Shown piece after piece: positions 23,107-37,018 of a stretch of 64,000 nucleotides of DNA. The notes beneath the pieces were generated by a model. That model ran no database searches. It worked only from the letters and a program-made list of their open reading frames with translations, and was not told the origin of the DNA. The stretch covers positions 1-64,000 of the forward strand of contig NC_090121.1 of the NCBI RefSeq assembly GCF_023973825.1. The letters run 5' to 3'. The DNA comes from Plasmodium brasilianum. Taxonomy: Eukaryota; Apicomplexa; Aconoidasida; Haemosporida; Plasmodiidae. The stretch's first letter is position 1; every line of letters begins with the position of its first letter. The position numbers were made by a program, and so were the translations under genes.

Positions 23107-26100
23107 TATTAACATTTATCCTATTTGATAAAATATATACTATGGGGACAATAATAATATTAAAGAACTAATAAGTCTTTATGTTTAAAAAATTATAACT
23201 CATGACTTGTGTACCCTTGTTTTATTTTATTTTATTTTAATTTTTATAAATAATAGAATATTTCTTGAAAAAACATATTTCTCAATTTTAAAATATTTAA
23301 AAATCATAAGAACATAATTATGCAATTATATAATAAAAATATTTAAAAATAAAAAGAAACAATAATAATATATAATAATTAATAATCAATACATGTTTAC
23401 AAAAAATGGTGAAAAATAATTTTTTAAAAATTTTATTTATATATATATTTATCAATTTTTGCCACATTTTACTTTTTTAATGTAAGTATTCTTTTTTATA
23501 AAAATATACAAAATACATGATTCCAGTAGATATATGTATATATATTCATTCATCATTTTAAATACTTATTTTATTAGAATAAGCCAATTCTTTAACATTA
23601 TAAAAATGATCTTTATATTAATTTGGCAACTGTTTCTTATGTAAGTATGCGCTTTCACTATATTAATTATGGTTATATATAACTTATAATGAGTCATATA
23701 CAGATGCATATAAAATTAAATTATAATTGCTTATAAATTAACGTAATTTGCTTATATAAATATCTTTCATATATATTGAAATAATGTAATTAATCATATT
23801 TTTATAATAAGAACTAAAAAGAAAGTAACATACGGTCATCCCTGTATCATTAAATTTATTTTTAAGAATAAATGACTATAATATTCAAAATAATTTTTCA
23901 ATATCTCTCTATTTCATCCATTTATTATACTCAAAGTTTATTAGTATTATAATACTATTATAACATAACTTGCCAATCATACATGTTACTATATAAACAA
24001 ATTTATTATTACGTACATTTCTAATTAATTGTATGTTTTTTTATTATTCACAAATAAGTTAAAAAATAATAGTATTATTATAGAAGTTATGATATCTAAT
24101 AATGATTCTTAGACCCCTATATAATGAAGCTAACAAATATATCTATTATATATATATATTATGGATTTTTTTTCTTATTTTTAAATACATTTATTACTTT
24201 TTTTTTTTTTTATAAACTTTAAAAGGATTAATAATACGAATTTTTTATAAGAAATATAACTAAATTGTATTTTGCAAAGTTATCTTTTTTTTTAACCAAG
24301 TTATATAATGCAATGAAAATATTAATTAAAAGCAATAAAAAATATTTCATTACACTTATATTTTTTTAAATTCTATTATGTATTTTCCATATTTTAATAT
24401 ATATCATTGACAGTAAATGTTCAATACTATTCTTTAATAAAGTGAGTAAACCATTTAGCAAGTATAATCAACATTAAAAATAATTACTTAAAATATAATT
24501 CTAATATTTATGCTTCTATTTATTTTTATTAAAATATATAATTTTTTATTGATATTTTTTGTTATCAATTTATTTTTTTTTTCTTATAATGTATATAAGC
24601 TTATTTTTTTTTGTCACTATTAATGTTGAATATAATGAGCAATTATATAATTCAAAGCAAATATTAGTGATTCAATTTGTTTATATATGTATATATTTTT
24701 TCTATCATTTATTTATAAAATAATTCATTCTATTCAATGCATCAACAATTTCTTTGTTGATTAGTACTTACATCACCTAAAATTTTGAACGTTCATGGAC
24801 GTTTTTAGAAATAATATTATTTCTTAATATGTTATTAACGCATTATAACAGTTTATTTTTAAATAAACATTAAATTATATATATTCTTTCTAAAATTATA
24901 TAACATTACTATTAATAATTTAAAGATAAATTTATCATTTGCATATTAATGTAATATATATCATTAATGCATATACTCAAAAAAATATATATATTACACC
25001 ACAAATTTTGTCTCATATTATAAATATAATTATATATATATATAAATGAAACTAAAGCATCAAAGAACAAATTATTATATAGTAATTTAGTGTTATATTT
25101 TGATTTCACTTTTTCAGTTATAATAAATAAAAACCTTATTTATTCTAAAAATTATATTTATAAAATTATCTGTATATAATACAGAATTATTATTTCCCTT
25201 TATGTTCATATAGCACAACACAAATAATAAGTTTTTACTATATTAAATTAAAAAAATAATAATTTCACAAATATTATATCCATATTCACTATAAAAACAT
25301 AAATGAATTTTTAAAAATGTATATGTATTCCCATATATATTAAAATAGTATAAAGATTTATTTTATATTTTTTGTTGTAGTAAAATTATTTATAAATTAT
25401 CACTATTTTTTTCTAAATCCTTAATATGTAGTTACATAAATTAAATCAAAATATATTAAAGGATTACGTTATTAAATATAATGTATTTAAACAATTCAAA
25501 ATTATTATATATATTAATGAAATGATGGTTTATTCATAGAATAAATAATAATATTATTCAATGAATTATGCACATTTAAAAATTAACAAATTACGAAAAA
25601 AATGAAAAAAAGAAAAAATATGGTATAATTATTATACTTAAAAACATATATATATTAAAAATAATATTTGTGTATTAAAGTTATTTGTATTATCCTATAA
25701 ACAAATCGTAAGATAAATGATTATAAAAAGTAAAATTAATAAATTCATATAATATATTATATATTATTAATTAATTAATTAGTATATTAAAATATTTGAA
25801 TTAGAATAATATTTTTAATTCAGTGATCTCATTTAATAAAGTTTCTTACTTTTTATATTATATAGAGCTCATTATATTAAACATTTCTTTACAACTACCA
25901 TAGTTAGTGTGAAGATGTACTTATAAATATTTATTTTCATATATATTAATATCTGTAATACATCATCTTTTATCATGTGCATTATAGTTCGTTTAATTAT
26001 TATAATGATTATATTATTTCTATAGATATACTAATACTCCATAAGACTTTAAATAGGTATTTTCTGCATTTACTACATTAAATAACAAGAATTATGCAAA

Positions 26101-28301
26101 TATGAACAATACACAAAATTAATTTTCTTTTATTGCACGTTTTTTTCATCATCCTTATAAAAATTCTCTATTATATATTAAATTATCACTTGGTGTTACA
26201 TTTACTATGTTATATTACAAGCAATCTATATATTATTTATGTAATTTACTGATTTGTACCTTATCAAAGGTTTCCTTTTTATATGTGTTTCTTCTTTATA
26301 GTTAGAAATAAGTTATCTTTGACATTCCGTTCACTTTATGGAAGCCTGAAAAATGAATTAATTTTTTTTATTCTATGCCCTTATTAAAAGTATCATAAAA
26401 AGTGAAGTTAAAATTAGTATGCATTATTCTGCTACTTTATGTTTTCTTCTCGAATGGTTTATAAATTCGTATATTTGTTAATATACATTATCCACAATTG
26501 TTTTCTTTTGCTTATTTCAGGAATTATGAGATAAATGGTGCAATATGGTACTCAAAAAAAAAAAAAAAATGTACTCTCAAATTTGCATTATTTATATGAT
26601 ATCATTATCTATTAAAATTTAAAATACAAATTGTTATACACTATTAATAATTTGAATGATTTTTTCATTGACATTACCAAAAATAAATTATGCTAAAACT
26701 ATTAATAATATCATAACCATTCTTATTAATATGGTAAATGCTCTATATTCCCTTTTGCTTAATGCTAATTTTTTTTTTTTCATTTATTAGGATATGATAT
26801 AGTAATATTATTTCTATAGTCCTAAAAATATTTATTTCCTAAATATACGTTATTATATGTATTAGAAAAGCGTAGGTGTATCGTATATATTTTAACCCTC
26901 AAATATATGTCAATATATGTTTTATTACTACAAAGTATACTCTTAATGAAATATTTGTAAAAGTATTCCTAAAGAAATATTACTTTTTAATGATTTCAAA
27001 ATTCATAATTGTTAATATATTATATAATGTTTTTGTTTTTATATTTATTGTAATCATTATACATATTTATCAAATTTTAGAACAATATTAATAAATCTTA
27101 TTTAGATATTTTTATAGGTGCTCCATGGATCTTATAGACAGTTTTATAAGTATTAATTCTTTCATATATATTATAAAGATGAAAGCTTTCTTATAAATAA
27201 TTTAAATATGTAATGTTAATCATAAAATTATTAAAAAAAAAAAACATTCGTAATAGCTTAAAAATAATCGAGATTTTCGTACTTATATGCATATGTATTT
27301 CTTATCAATAAATGTTTGTATTTAAGAAACAAAATTACAACGTAATAATAAAAATTAAAACAAAAATTATAGTAACCAAATAAATAAATAAATAAAATTT
27401 TTATGAATAATATGCTTTTCTTTTTTATGAACAATAAAATATTAAAATAATATGATTTTTCCTTAATATAATTCAATATATAAATATAAAATTTTATTCC
27501 TTTTGAATGAAATATCATATCTTTATAAAGTCAAAATTAAATAGAATAATAAAATTATATATATTTTTAATTATTCTTTTAATTTTAAGTGCCTAGAATA
27601 CTGAACTTAATACACTATTATAAATATTTCATATTTAGTTAAGGTCACTATTTTATCATATATTTACAACACCACATTTATTTCTTACAAGAAAACAAGT
27701 AAACATATATTAGAAAATTTTTTTACAACTACATTTTATAAAGTATTTTTCATCAAACATATAAAATAAGTATTCTCTTTTAATTATATACATATGTATA
27801 TAATATAATACATTCACCTTTTTTCACCAAGTACAGGAAAAGACACATTCATTTTTAATTTTTGAAAGTATAAGACTTATTACATTTACACATAAAATAA
27901 TTCGTTCTATCTCTACAAAAACATAAAGTAAAAAAACATTTTCAAGTTATCCAAAATGAAATGGAACAGTACATAAATAAAGTCATATAAACTATGCCTT
28001 TTTATATATTAATTTTAAGTTTCATACATATAATTTTCAAAATAATATTCAGTAATATAAAAGTACATAAATCATCCAAAATATTATGCTATGAGAGAAA
28101 TTCTTTAAAATACGAAACGAAAAACATTAAAATATTTAAATTAACAAATAAATATATAAGAGCTTATTTATACAGTTGAGGATCATATTGATAAGCTGCA
28201 TGTATATAGATTTATCATATTTAATCAATAATAGATATCATTTCTATTAGAGAATAACACTAAAGAATTTATAGAATCTTACAGTTATGAAATACTACTT
28301 T
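23107..28301. other. 5.2-kb gene-poor spacer
   Basis: No supported gene. Dense A/T homopolymers and (AT)n tracts occur. A somewhat less AT-rich stretch at 26130-26560 has stops in every frame and could be a very old coding relic, but I see no family signature. A 61-codon + frame at 27994-28179 has a hydrophobic start but no introns or homologous copy in the window and is not called. Confidence 0.5.
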
Positions 28302-29150
28302 TCATAGAGAAGGATATTCAGTATTATGCATCTTACTCTTTATATGTTTTAATTTTCCATACTTTACAATTTCTCTGTGCAAGCATATCATTATTATAAT
28401 ACCTATAAGCACAAATATCGAACATAATATAAACATTCCATTATACCAATCTAAAGTAAAATTAAATTTTACACTTTCATGATCAAATATATATGAAACA
28501 CCTCCTATTATTCCAATTATTAAAAAGAAGCTAGTCGCAGCACTGATAATACTTTTATTTACTTTTATATCATTTTTTAAAAACAAAAAATCAGAATTAG
28601 TAAAATTCCTAACTTTATTTTTATAATATATTTTGTCTAACACTCTTTTTTCAAAATATGAATTTCCTCTATTGTATACTGAAGCTTTACTTTTCTTAGT
28701 CTGATCATAGCCTACTGTATTATTTAATGGACATTGAGGTGGTTTTTTATTTTTTACTTTTTGTACTTTTGCATTATTAGTTGTACACTTTTTTTCGTAT
28801 TCATTGATAGTTGGTATATCTTTCATTAGGCTTGTAACAATATAACCTTTTTTTTGCTTACTTTTTGCCAGCAATCGATGAGTTCTCTTATTTAGCGTTA
28901 CTTCAATAGTGTATTCCCCATCCACATATTTATTAAAGTTACTCTAAAAAAGGAATATTAAATATTCAAAAAATTAAATAATTTTACAGTTAATCAAGTA
29001 TTAATAAAAATAAAATTCAAAAAATACGAATAATATAAATATTTCTAAATAAAACCATCATACCATATCTTGATAAAAATGATATATGAAACTTAAAATG
29101 ATATACGAAAAAATCTTAATAAAAAAGGGTAACTTAATTTTTTGTTCCAT
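28302..29150 (-). CDS. Plasmodium exported protein, unknown function (242 aa)
   Basis: Exon 1 29064-29150 (MEQKIKLPFFIKIFSYIILS and on to QDM), intron 28944-29063 with GTATGA donor, exon 2 28302-28943; total 729 nt, open. RLLAK at residues 52-56 is the PEXEL-like motif. A lysine-rich spacer follows, then YFEKRVLDKIYYKNKVRNFT at about 130-149, which differs from both fam-m and fam-l and matches the group usually annotated only as 'Plasmodium exported protein'. Two membrane segments lie at about 163-182 and 198-218, with a short charged tail. It shares exon 1 and intron architecture with fam-m, so the export front end is common while the C-terminal domain differs. Function unknown; red-cell export is inferred from family. 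Confidence 0.8.
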
Positions 29151-31348
29151 GTTATAGTTCCTTAATACTGAAATACATACAATATACTACAAAAATAAAG
29201 AACAATATAATACTTCAGCAATAATAAGAGTTACTGAGTTAATTTTTTTAATTTTCCTTTTGTTATTTCTTTATAAAAACATAAAAAAATATATAAAATT
29301 ATGGTACATTTTTACTTCATGCACAAAAAAAAATAAAGAAATTACATTTAGAAAGCCATTATAAAATTTTAACTGTAAAATTATTTATAAATAGTTAAAT
29401 TTAATAATATTTATATAATTTTAATTTATTCATATGTGTTCAAAATGTATAAGTTAATTATATAACTTAGAAGAATTATAAAATGAACTTTTCTATAAAT
29501 CAAATTCCAAAAAAAAAAATATATGTTTTTTCTTAATATTTAAAATTATTCGTTTTATTTACCATATGTAACCTATAGAATAGAGATATTATACTGTTCT
29601 ATATATTAGAAAAATAATAATTAATTTCAATTATACTATCCATTTAATAATTATAAATGTATTCCATTATAATTATAAAAATGTGCTTATTATCGCTAAA
29701 AAATATTTTCTGTTTTAAAAATATAATAATAGTAATAATAAAAAATAAAAAAAATTTTACAACCTGTTGTAATACATAAACAATATAATATTTTTTAGAT
29801 GATACTTTAATAAATATATTCTATTATACTTTATAATTTATCCAGAGAATATAACATACAATTTACTATTTCATATAAAAATGAATACATATTTTACAGG
29901 GAAATAAAAAATATCTTTTTTTTTTTATCATAAATTTTGAAAAATGGAATTTTTGATTATGCTTTTTTATACTTTTATTTTTATATAAAATGTTTTTTAA
30001 CAGTCTAATGCAGTTTTTTTTCTCTAAATTATAAATATATATAAAAAAAATATTAATATGAAAAAAAGAAATAAATAATAACGAAGATTAAAATAACATT
30101 AATATATTTCATGCTAATTCATCAATTTAATAATATTTTAAATAAAATAAATTTTAAAATAAGTATGATATAAAAGTTATAATACATTCATAAATCGGAA
30201 AGACTAAAGATAAAATTTACTGAGATATGTGATTTAGTAATTTTTATGTTGACCGTTTTAAAAAAATTATATTAATTTTTATTTATTTTTTTTTACACTT
30301 GCATGTCAGGTACAAAATGTACAAATATATATTAAACAATTAACATAAATAAATAGTATTCTGTTAAAAACATATTTATGAGAAAACATATGACGTGTTT
30401 AAATTATTCTGATCTTAACATACAATAACAGAACTACAAATAATTATAAACATATTATGTGTATAAAATATTATGGTAACTAATTAACATTATAATATTT
30501 CATTTTACATCTAAAATATTAGTCTCTTATGGAAGTAATTAACAAAATAAAAAACTAAAAAACAGTTAAATATTTAATACTTTTTTGAATTTCCAAAAAA
30601 AAATTATAAAAATTAACATAATTATATCTATGTGTTTTAAGCGATTTATAGTGTTCTTGCAACATTTTCATAAGCATTGACATAGTTACATTGGTATTTT
30701 TATGATGAGTTGATCATTTCAATTGTTTGTTTAAAGTAAATATTTCCATATAAAATACACATTAATCCATTTTAAGAATTCATAATAATACATATATATA
30801 ACTATTAAAAATATACACTATATATATAAAAAAAACTTACTAAATATTTACTTATATAAAGAATTTATCAGTATTACAAAGATTCACTGATTCTGAATAT
30901 ACTTTTAGTCTTCTTTGTTTCTTAGTTATATATATATTTGTCTGAAATACGTTATAAAATGAAATTATGATGTACAAATAATTTATTGTTCATAATATAT
31001 TCAGTTTTCTGCATTGTATATAACTATACAGTGTATTAAGAATATGTATATATATATATCAGTCTTGCAATATATTTATTATTCAAATGAATATTCAATA
31101 TTTTTTGAGTTAATATATTGTTGTAAATACATCATTTATATTAATATATTGTTCTTTTAACGAAAAATGTTAAATGTTTATACATATAATGTATTTCACA
31201 TTTTTATCTTGAATATTTTTTTCTAAGATATGGTAAAAATATTTTTACAATTACAATATAAAATTTGTTTGTATTTATTCAGTAATACATAATCCTTTTA
31301 TATTTATACTGTAAAAATGTTACCCTTCTTTGTCTATAACCTTAGACT

Positions 31349-31540
31349 TTAAACATTATTATATCCATATAATAATATATATCTTAAATAAAATAACCTG
31401 TTAATAAAATTATATAATTTATATGGGTCTTTTACATTATCATGATTTCCAGATATATATGTTTCTTCATATGCCCTTATTATTCTTATTAATCCATATA
31501 ATAATTCCCCCTCTAAATATATACATACGTTAGCATGCAT
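31349..31540 (-). pseudogene. Possible coding relic, family unknown
   Basis: A 63-codon open frame with unusually mixed composition for this spacer (YLEGELLYGLIRIIRAYEET, then SGNHDNVKDPYKLYNF). It has no ATG-associated exon 1, no PEXEL and no membrane segment, and neighbouring frames are closed. It could be a fragment of a lost antigen exon or chance. Confidence 0.22.
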
Positions 31541-32230
31541 ATAATAAGTTATTTAAAAAGAATATTGCATCCTATTTATATTATACATATAATTTACACT
31601 TGATCCCCCAAAAAAGAATTATTTGTTCAAACATTTTTTTTATTTATATATATTATTTATTTAATAACCTTTTCATTTATTTTACTCTTTACATAGTTTC
31701 GATAGCATTATATATTATACTAAACAAAATTCTTATTTAATAAATCATACATATTAATATGATAATTTATTTTATTCACTTTTATATGTAACATCTATTT
31801 GCATTAAAATATTAATCTTTTTTATTATATAAGTTTCGATATATAAAAACATAACTTTTGTAGTTAATTTTAATGAACACTATATATATGTAAGGGAAAT
31901 AGAGTATAAACAGTTCATTTCATTAAATGCAAAAAACAGAATTATATATTTAAAAAAAAAAAATAATAGTTTTTTTAATTTTATCAAAAATTAATAACAT
32001 TAGACCAATAAAAAAGAAAAAATACAAAACTATTTCATATTGTTTAAATATAAATTAACACTTAAATTCTGTAAAAGTATATGATTTGTCCTATTATATA
32101 TAAAAGTTAACGTGCATATATGTATGTTTCTTCAAATTTATTTTAATACAAAAATGTATCTGTTAACAATAATATATTATTATGATAAATTCATACATTA
32201 AAATAAGAAATGAAAAAATATCAAATATTC

Positions 32231-32245
32231 AAATTCACAAAAAAA
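32231..32245 (-). promoter_or_regulatory. Conserved fam-m 3'-flank A-rich motif, copy 3
   Basis: The + strand reads aaattcacaaaaaaa, 168 bases beyond the fam-m stop at 32413. Confidence 0.55.
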
Positions 32246-32412
32246 TAATAAAAATATATTTTTTAATGTTGTGTATCAAAAATGCTATATTTAATTAGAT
32301 GAATTTTTTAAATGTAAGCAATTATATTTATGTTATATAAATAAGGATATTACACTTATTATTTAATATTTATAACTTCTTTACCGAAAGAACTATATCC
32401 TCACTATATATT

Positions 32413-33423
32413 TTATCTTTTCCTGAATTTAACTTTTTCGTATTTTTTAACCTTTTTATGATAATAAAAAATCCCTAATATAAATGTGACACCTAATATA
32501 AATAAAGGCACAAAATATATTAAAAGATTAAGTAAGCGTCCTAATATGCAAGCGCTATTGATTGTGTCACCAGTGCACAAAACACATGTACGGGTAGACC
32601 CCCAAATTTTACTCTCACTCCAGAAATCTTTTAACTTCTTTAATATGTCTAGAATGGGCGAAATAATACCATTACTGGCCCACGATTCTAAAAGTTCCTT
32701 TGTTAAACCAAGCTTAAACAGTAAGTTCTCTTTACCTGAATATCCCAGTGAAAATTCTGCTATGACTACTGCAATAAAAAACAGGAACAACAATACAGGT
32801 AAAGAAAATTTGAATACTAACTTTTTTCCTATTATTTTTTTATATGTCTTATCATTAATCGTCCTGTTGTTTTTAAGGAAATCTACATAATCTAATTCTT
32901 TGAATATTTTCTTTTCCATATGAGAATACTTTTTTGTTTCAAATATACAAGATTTATTTTTCAAATCTTCCTTATGGCCTTTGCTATTCCTTAATGAACT
33001 TTCATATGGCTGTTCCTTTTTCGTTGAGGTCCCTTTTTTATTATAACATATATCATTTTTTTCGTTATTTCCATTATTAGTTATATTTTGTTTTAATCCT
33101 ACAATACGTGAATCCTTGTCTTGTTTACATTTTGTTAATAATCGATAAGTCCTCATATGAACATTTCTTCCATATTTGTACATCTCATCCAAACGTTTGT
33201 TAAATGTACACTGAAAAAAGGTAATTATATATCATTTAAAAGAATAAATAATTTCATGTAAAATTGTTGTATTTAAAAAAGAACATAAACAAATATGTAC
33301 GAATAACGCAAATTTTCCTTAACAAAATTATCATACCACATAATTGTAAAAATAACATATCCTACATAAAAATACAAACGTAAAAATTTTAATAAAAAGT
33401 TTAATATTTAATTTTTGCTCCAT
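32413..33423 (-). CDS. fam-m protein (294 aa, intact)
   Basis: Exon 1 33337-33423 (MEQKLNIKLFIKIFTFVFL and on to NYV), intron 33211-33336, exon 2 32413-33210; total 885 nt, open. PEXEL-like RLLTK lies at residues 52-56 with CKQDKDS after it. The fam-m signature MEKKIFKELDYVDFLKNNRT is at about 127-146. Membrane segments lie at about 161-183 and 257-278, flanking a loop with four cysteines (CVLCTGD, SAC and others) that is quite different from the loops of the other copies here. The basic tail is FYYHKKVKKYEKVKFRKR. Spacing to the upstream block and the 3' motif matches the 17-18 kb copy. Secreted and probably exported; function unknown. Confidence 0.88.
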
Positions 33424-34194
33424 TTTATAAATCTTGAATGTTGTAATGTATTCAACATAAAAACAATTAACAGTAATATAATATCCTCTTACATATATGA
33501 TATACTATAATTATTTATATAATTTGTTTTTTTTCTTAGAATGTTTTTATTAAAAACAAAATAAATTAAATATAAATGTTATGTTTTTTACAACAGAGTA
33601 TATGAAAAGAAACCTTAAACATATACTATGAAATATTTATATAAATGTTCTTTATAAAAAATTAACGCATTAGAAAAATGTAATTTGTATACATTGATGC
33701 ATATTAAAAATATATAAAATAATTATTTAAATATTAACGTATTTTTATAATTTTTTATTTAATCCTTTTAAAAATAAAATATTAATGTAATATATTATTT
33801 TTTTATATTTCAAATTATAGACTTTATATAGAATATGGAATGTACAGAATATAGAGAATATATTGTTTTATATATGGAAATAATAATAATAAATTTTAAC
33901 AATGAATCTTTATTAATAATTTTTATTTTTTAATAATAAAATGGAAAAATATTTTATTGTTATAAAACATTAATAATAATAATAATATAACAAATATAAT
34001 GGTAATTAGGAAAAAAATATTTTGTACACCACTCTATGATATATTAATTATAACATTCTCAATTATTTACAGGATGTAATATATTTAAAATGTAGAATAT
34101 AGATTGTACTATCAAATAAACAGAACAATATATTTTTTTAAGGTAAATGAATTATATTTTTTTTATTTTGGTATAATAATCTGCGAAAATTATA

Positions 34195-34310
34195 ATTTTC
34201 AATTAAGCTTTATTCCTGTTATCAGTAATTGCAATATTTTAAAATACATTGATTAATTTTTTTCCATTTTTTTTTAATTAATATATATTTTTAAAAGAAC
34301 TGTTAATATA
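34195..34310 (-). promoter_or_regulatory. Conserved upstream block, copy 4 (fam-m)
   Basis: It carries a diverged tcaattaagctttatt phrase about 775 bases from the ATG and ttttaaaagaac about 867 bases from it, matching the order and spacing of copies 1 to 3. Confidence 0.45.
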
Positions 34311-35490
34311 AGGAAGGAAAGTGGATAAAAGGAATAAACAAACATATGTTTTATTATAACAATGTTCTCTACAGGTGTTACTTAAAGTGGATTTTACCTT
34401 CCATATAGAAGTATTAAATATAATTTCATATAAATATATAGTATGATATTATAATTTTTCGTGCAAATATTGAATATATTATATTAAGTATATCTTTAAA
34501 ATCTTAGCTTTATAAAAATATTTTTATTAATACCACGTTTTATAAATTCTGATACATTACCTAGTTGTCCATAATATGTATTATATATGAAATTCTTTTT
34601 TTTTAAGCTTGAATGTTTTACATGGTGATTATGAATTTTTAAAAATATTAATTTTTTATATCAATTAAAAATCATGATACCATTTATTTTTTATTTCAAT
34701 AAAATATATTAAAAGTTATTAAACTTTTTCAACTTAAAGAATTATTCATCAATACAGAAATTTATATTTTCTTTTAATAATTTGTGGTAATTTTGGATAA
34801 CAATATAATTCATAAAATAATTCATTTCCTATATATGTATATTCTCTTTATATATAAATAATGCATAAAATATGAACTAATACCTCATATATAATTAATA
34901 AAGGTATATTAAAACAAATGAAAGACATTATAATTTTTCATTATATGCGGATATATATTTGCTGTCTATTTTCTTTTTCTTATTTCATATTTTTCATTTT
35001 CTGATATATTTATGTAAATCGAATAAATATATATATAAAAATATTTCATATGTACATGTAGGAAATAAATGAAAATATATTCGATACAAATGAATTAGTA
35101 AGAATAATAACTCACTTTATATTCAAATAAAAATATACAGTTATACGTTTAAAAAATATTAAGATAATTAAAGCATAATAATACTGCTATGCTGTATGTA
35201 TAATATATAAGATGAAAAATAATAGTATAATTATTGTTACATTAATGTATTTATAAATATACATTAGTTTTATTCATTATTATAGCTATTATATACAGAA
35301 TAAATATATGAATAATATAAAGAAATGTAAGTGAGAAATATGATAATATGAATTATTATATTTATTTCTGTATTTATAAAAAATAAAATATATGTTATTT
35401 ATATATCTTCTTAACAAAATATAAATTCTATATATTATATAAATAATTAACTAATTTAAATTCGAAAGTATATTATTCGAAGCTTGGAAT

Positions 35491-35516
35491 ATAAAACATG
35501 TTTAATCATGTTTTAT
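35491..35516. repeat. Perfect 10-bp inverted repeat, 6-nt loop
   Basis: Arms ataaaacatg and catgttttat flank tttaat. It lies about 550 bases beyond the stop of the short pir gene on the minus strand. It could form a hairpin in RNA or single-stranded DNA; in AT-rich sequence chance palindromes are frequent. Confidence 0.6.
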
Positions 35517-36068
35517 TTTTAATATTTGGAATTATTTTAGGAACGTAATTATAATTTTTGCTTTAAGATTAATTAACATATCCTATTTATTTTATTTGGA
35601 TATTCAAGAAAATAATATTGGACTCATAAAAATCATAACATATAAAACTCCTGATTATATAAAAAATAGGATTTCCCATATGTTATAATGAGAATAATTG
35701 TCACATAAACTTTTTAGTTAAATATTATGCAGAATTATATAATTAATAGATTTATAGTTCACAATAATTCGCTTAGGAAATATATATTTTATTAAAAAAA
35801 ATACGATATATTCATCATAAATTTTTATTTTAATATATAATAAAATAGAAATTGTTGTACTAGATTATGTTCAAAATAGTATTAACATTAATATCTTATA
35901 TTAATACGTATAAAATATTATTTTCACGATATTTGTATATTCTAATTATATGTCTACTATTTTATTTTTTATAATTTTTACTGCATATATAAATATTTAT
36001 GAAATAACCTTTTCATTCCTTATATCAATATGAAAATAAATCTCTTATTGTGTATTATATGTATATTG

Positions 36069-37018
36069 CTAATTTCCTGCAGAATTATAACCTATCCTAA
36101 TTCTTCCGTCTTCTGTGGGTGAAATCACATTTTCAGAAGATCTTTCTAATAATTCACATGATTCCTCTAGAACGATGTTCTTCGTTATTCTTTTATTTTT
36201 ATTTAGACAATTGTGAATCCATAGTCCAATGGGACTAAACTATTATATAAAATAAAAAAGAATGAAATATGTTATATATATATATATATATATAAATAAT
36301 ATTATTTTATTCAAAATTATGTACATTTTTTGTCCTAAATTTTGATAATTTTTAACGATAATTCTTATAATACTTTATACAAAAAATAAAATGTAATCAG
36401 AAAAGTTCCCAGAAGCGTAAAACCCACAGATAAAGCAGTCTTCAGCTCAGGTGAAACAGAACATTTATAGATTGTTGTATTTCTTTTGCACGAATATCTG
36501 TCCTCTATATCTTTTTCTAATTGTATCCAAAGTTCTTCAATGTATTTTTCCCATAATTTTATATTACCTTCGCATTTGGATCCACTAAATATATAATCAA
36601 TTTTTTCTTTATTTAACCATTCATTCAAAAAATCACAGTACTCAGTATTACTAACACTATAACTTGTGCCTATCATTGTTCTTATTACTTCTATATTTTT
36701 ATAATTGTGATCAAGCTTACAACCAATCTTATATAAATTTTCATTATCATTCTTTAAAGGATTTAATAATGTAAATGATTTTGATAAAACTTCAAGTTCA
36801 ACATCATCTTTAAAGTAACTCAAAATTTGATCCTTCTTACTTGCTTCTAAATTCTGAAAAGCAAAAGTAAAAAAGCAAAATGAAATAAAAGCACGAGAAT
36901 ACAAGTATATTAAAAATATTAAGATATTAATACTAAATAATCTATACATTATAATATTCAAATTAGTTCAGAAAAATTATTAGGTAAATTAAATGTATAA
37001 ATTCATACTTACAACCAT
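36069..37018 (-). CDS. Short pir protein (218 aa, intact three-exon gene)
   Basis: Exon 1 37013-37018 (MV, donor GTAAGT), exon 2 36374-36853, exon 3 36069-36239; total 657 nt, open across both joins. Exon 2 starts NLEASKKDQILSYFKDD and carries cysteines at GCKLDH, EYCDFLNEWL (pir-like (Y/F)xxWL context), SKCEG and RYSCKR. It ends in a membrane segment (about residues 140-161) closing LYK at the donor, exactly as in the longer pir genes. Exon 3 starts FSPIGLWIHNCLNKNKR, the usual basic cytoplasmic tail. Exon 2 is about 100 codons shorter than in the 48.3-kb pir, so part of the extracellular domain is absent. Likely a short pir subtype; pseudogenisation is not indicated. Confidence 0.8.

Larger units (their letters stand above)
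29151..32412. other. Spacer between the exported-protein gene and fam-m
   Basis: No firm gene. A coding-like patch at 31349-31540 is listed separately. Poly-A and (AT)n tracts are common, and a C5A6 tract occurs at 31604-31614. The 3' flank motif of the next fam-m gene is at 32231-32245. Confidence 0.5.
33424..36068. other. Spacer between fam-m and short pir
   Basis: It contains an upstream-block copy (34195-34310) and a perfect 10-bp inverted repeat at 35491-35516. No gene is seen. Confidence 0.55.

Noticed and set aside
27994..28179. 61-codon + strand frame with hydrophobic start
   Set aside because: Opposite in strand to all antigen genes, no PEXEL, no second exon, no repeat elsewhere in the window.
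32486..32890. 134-codon + strand frame
   Set aside because: Lies wholly opposite exon 2 of an intact fam-m gene and has no features of its own.
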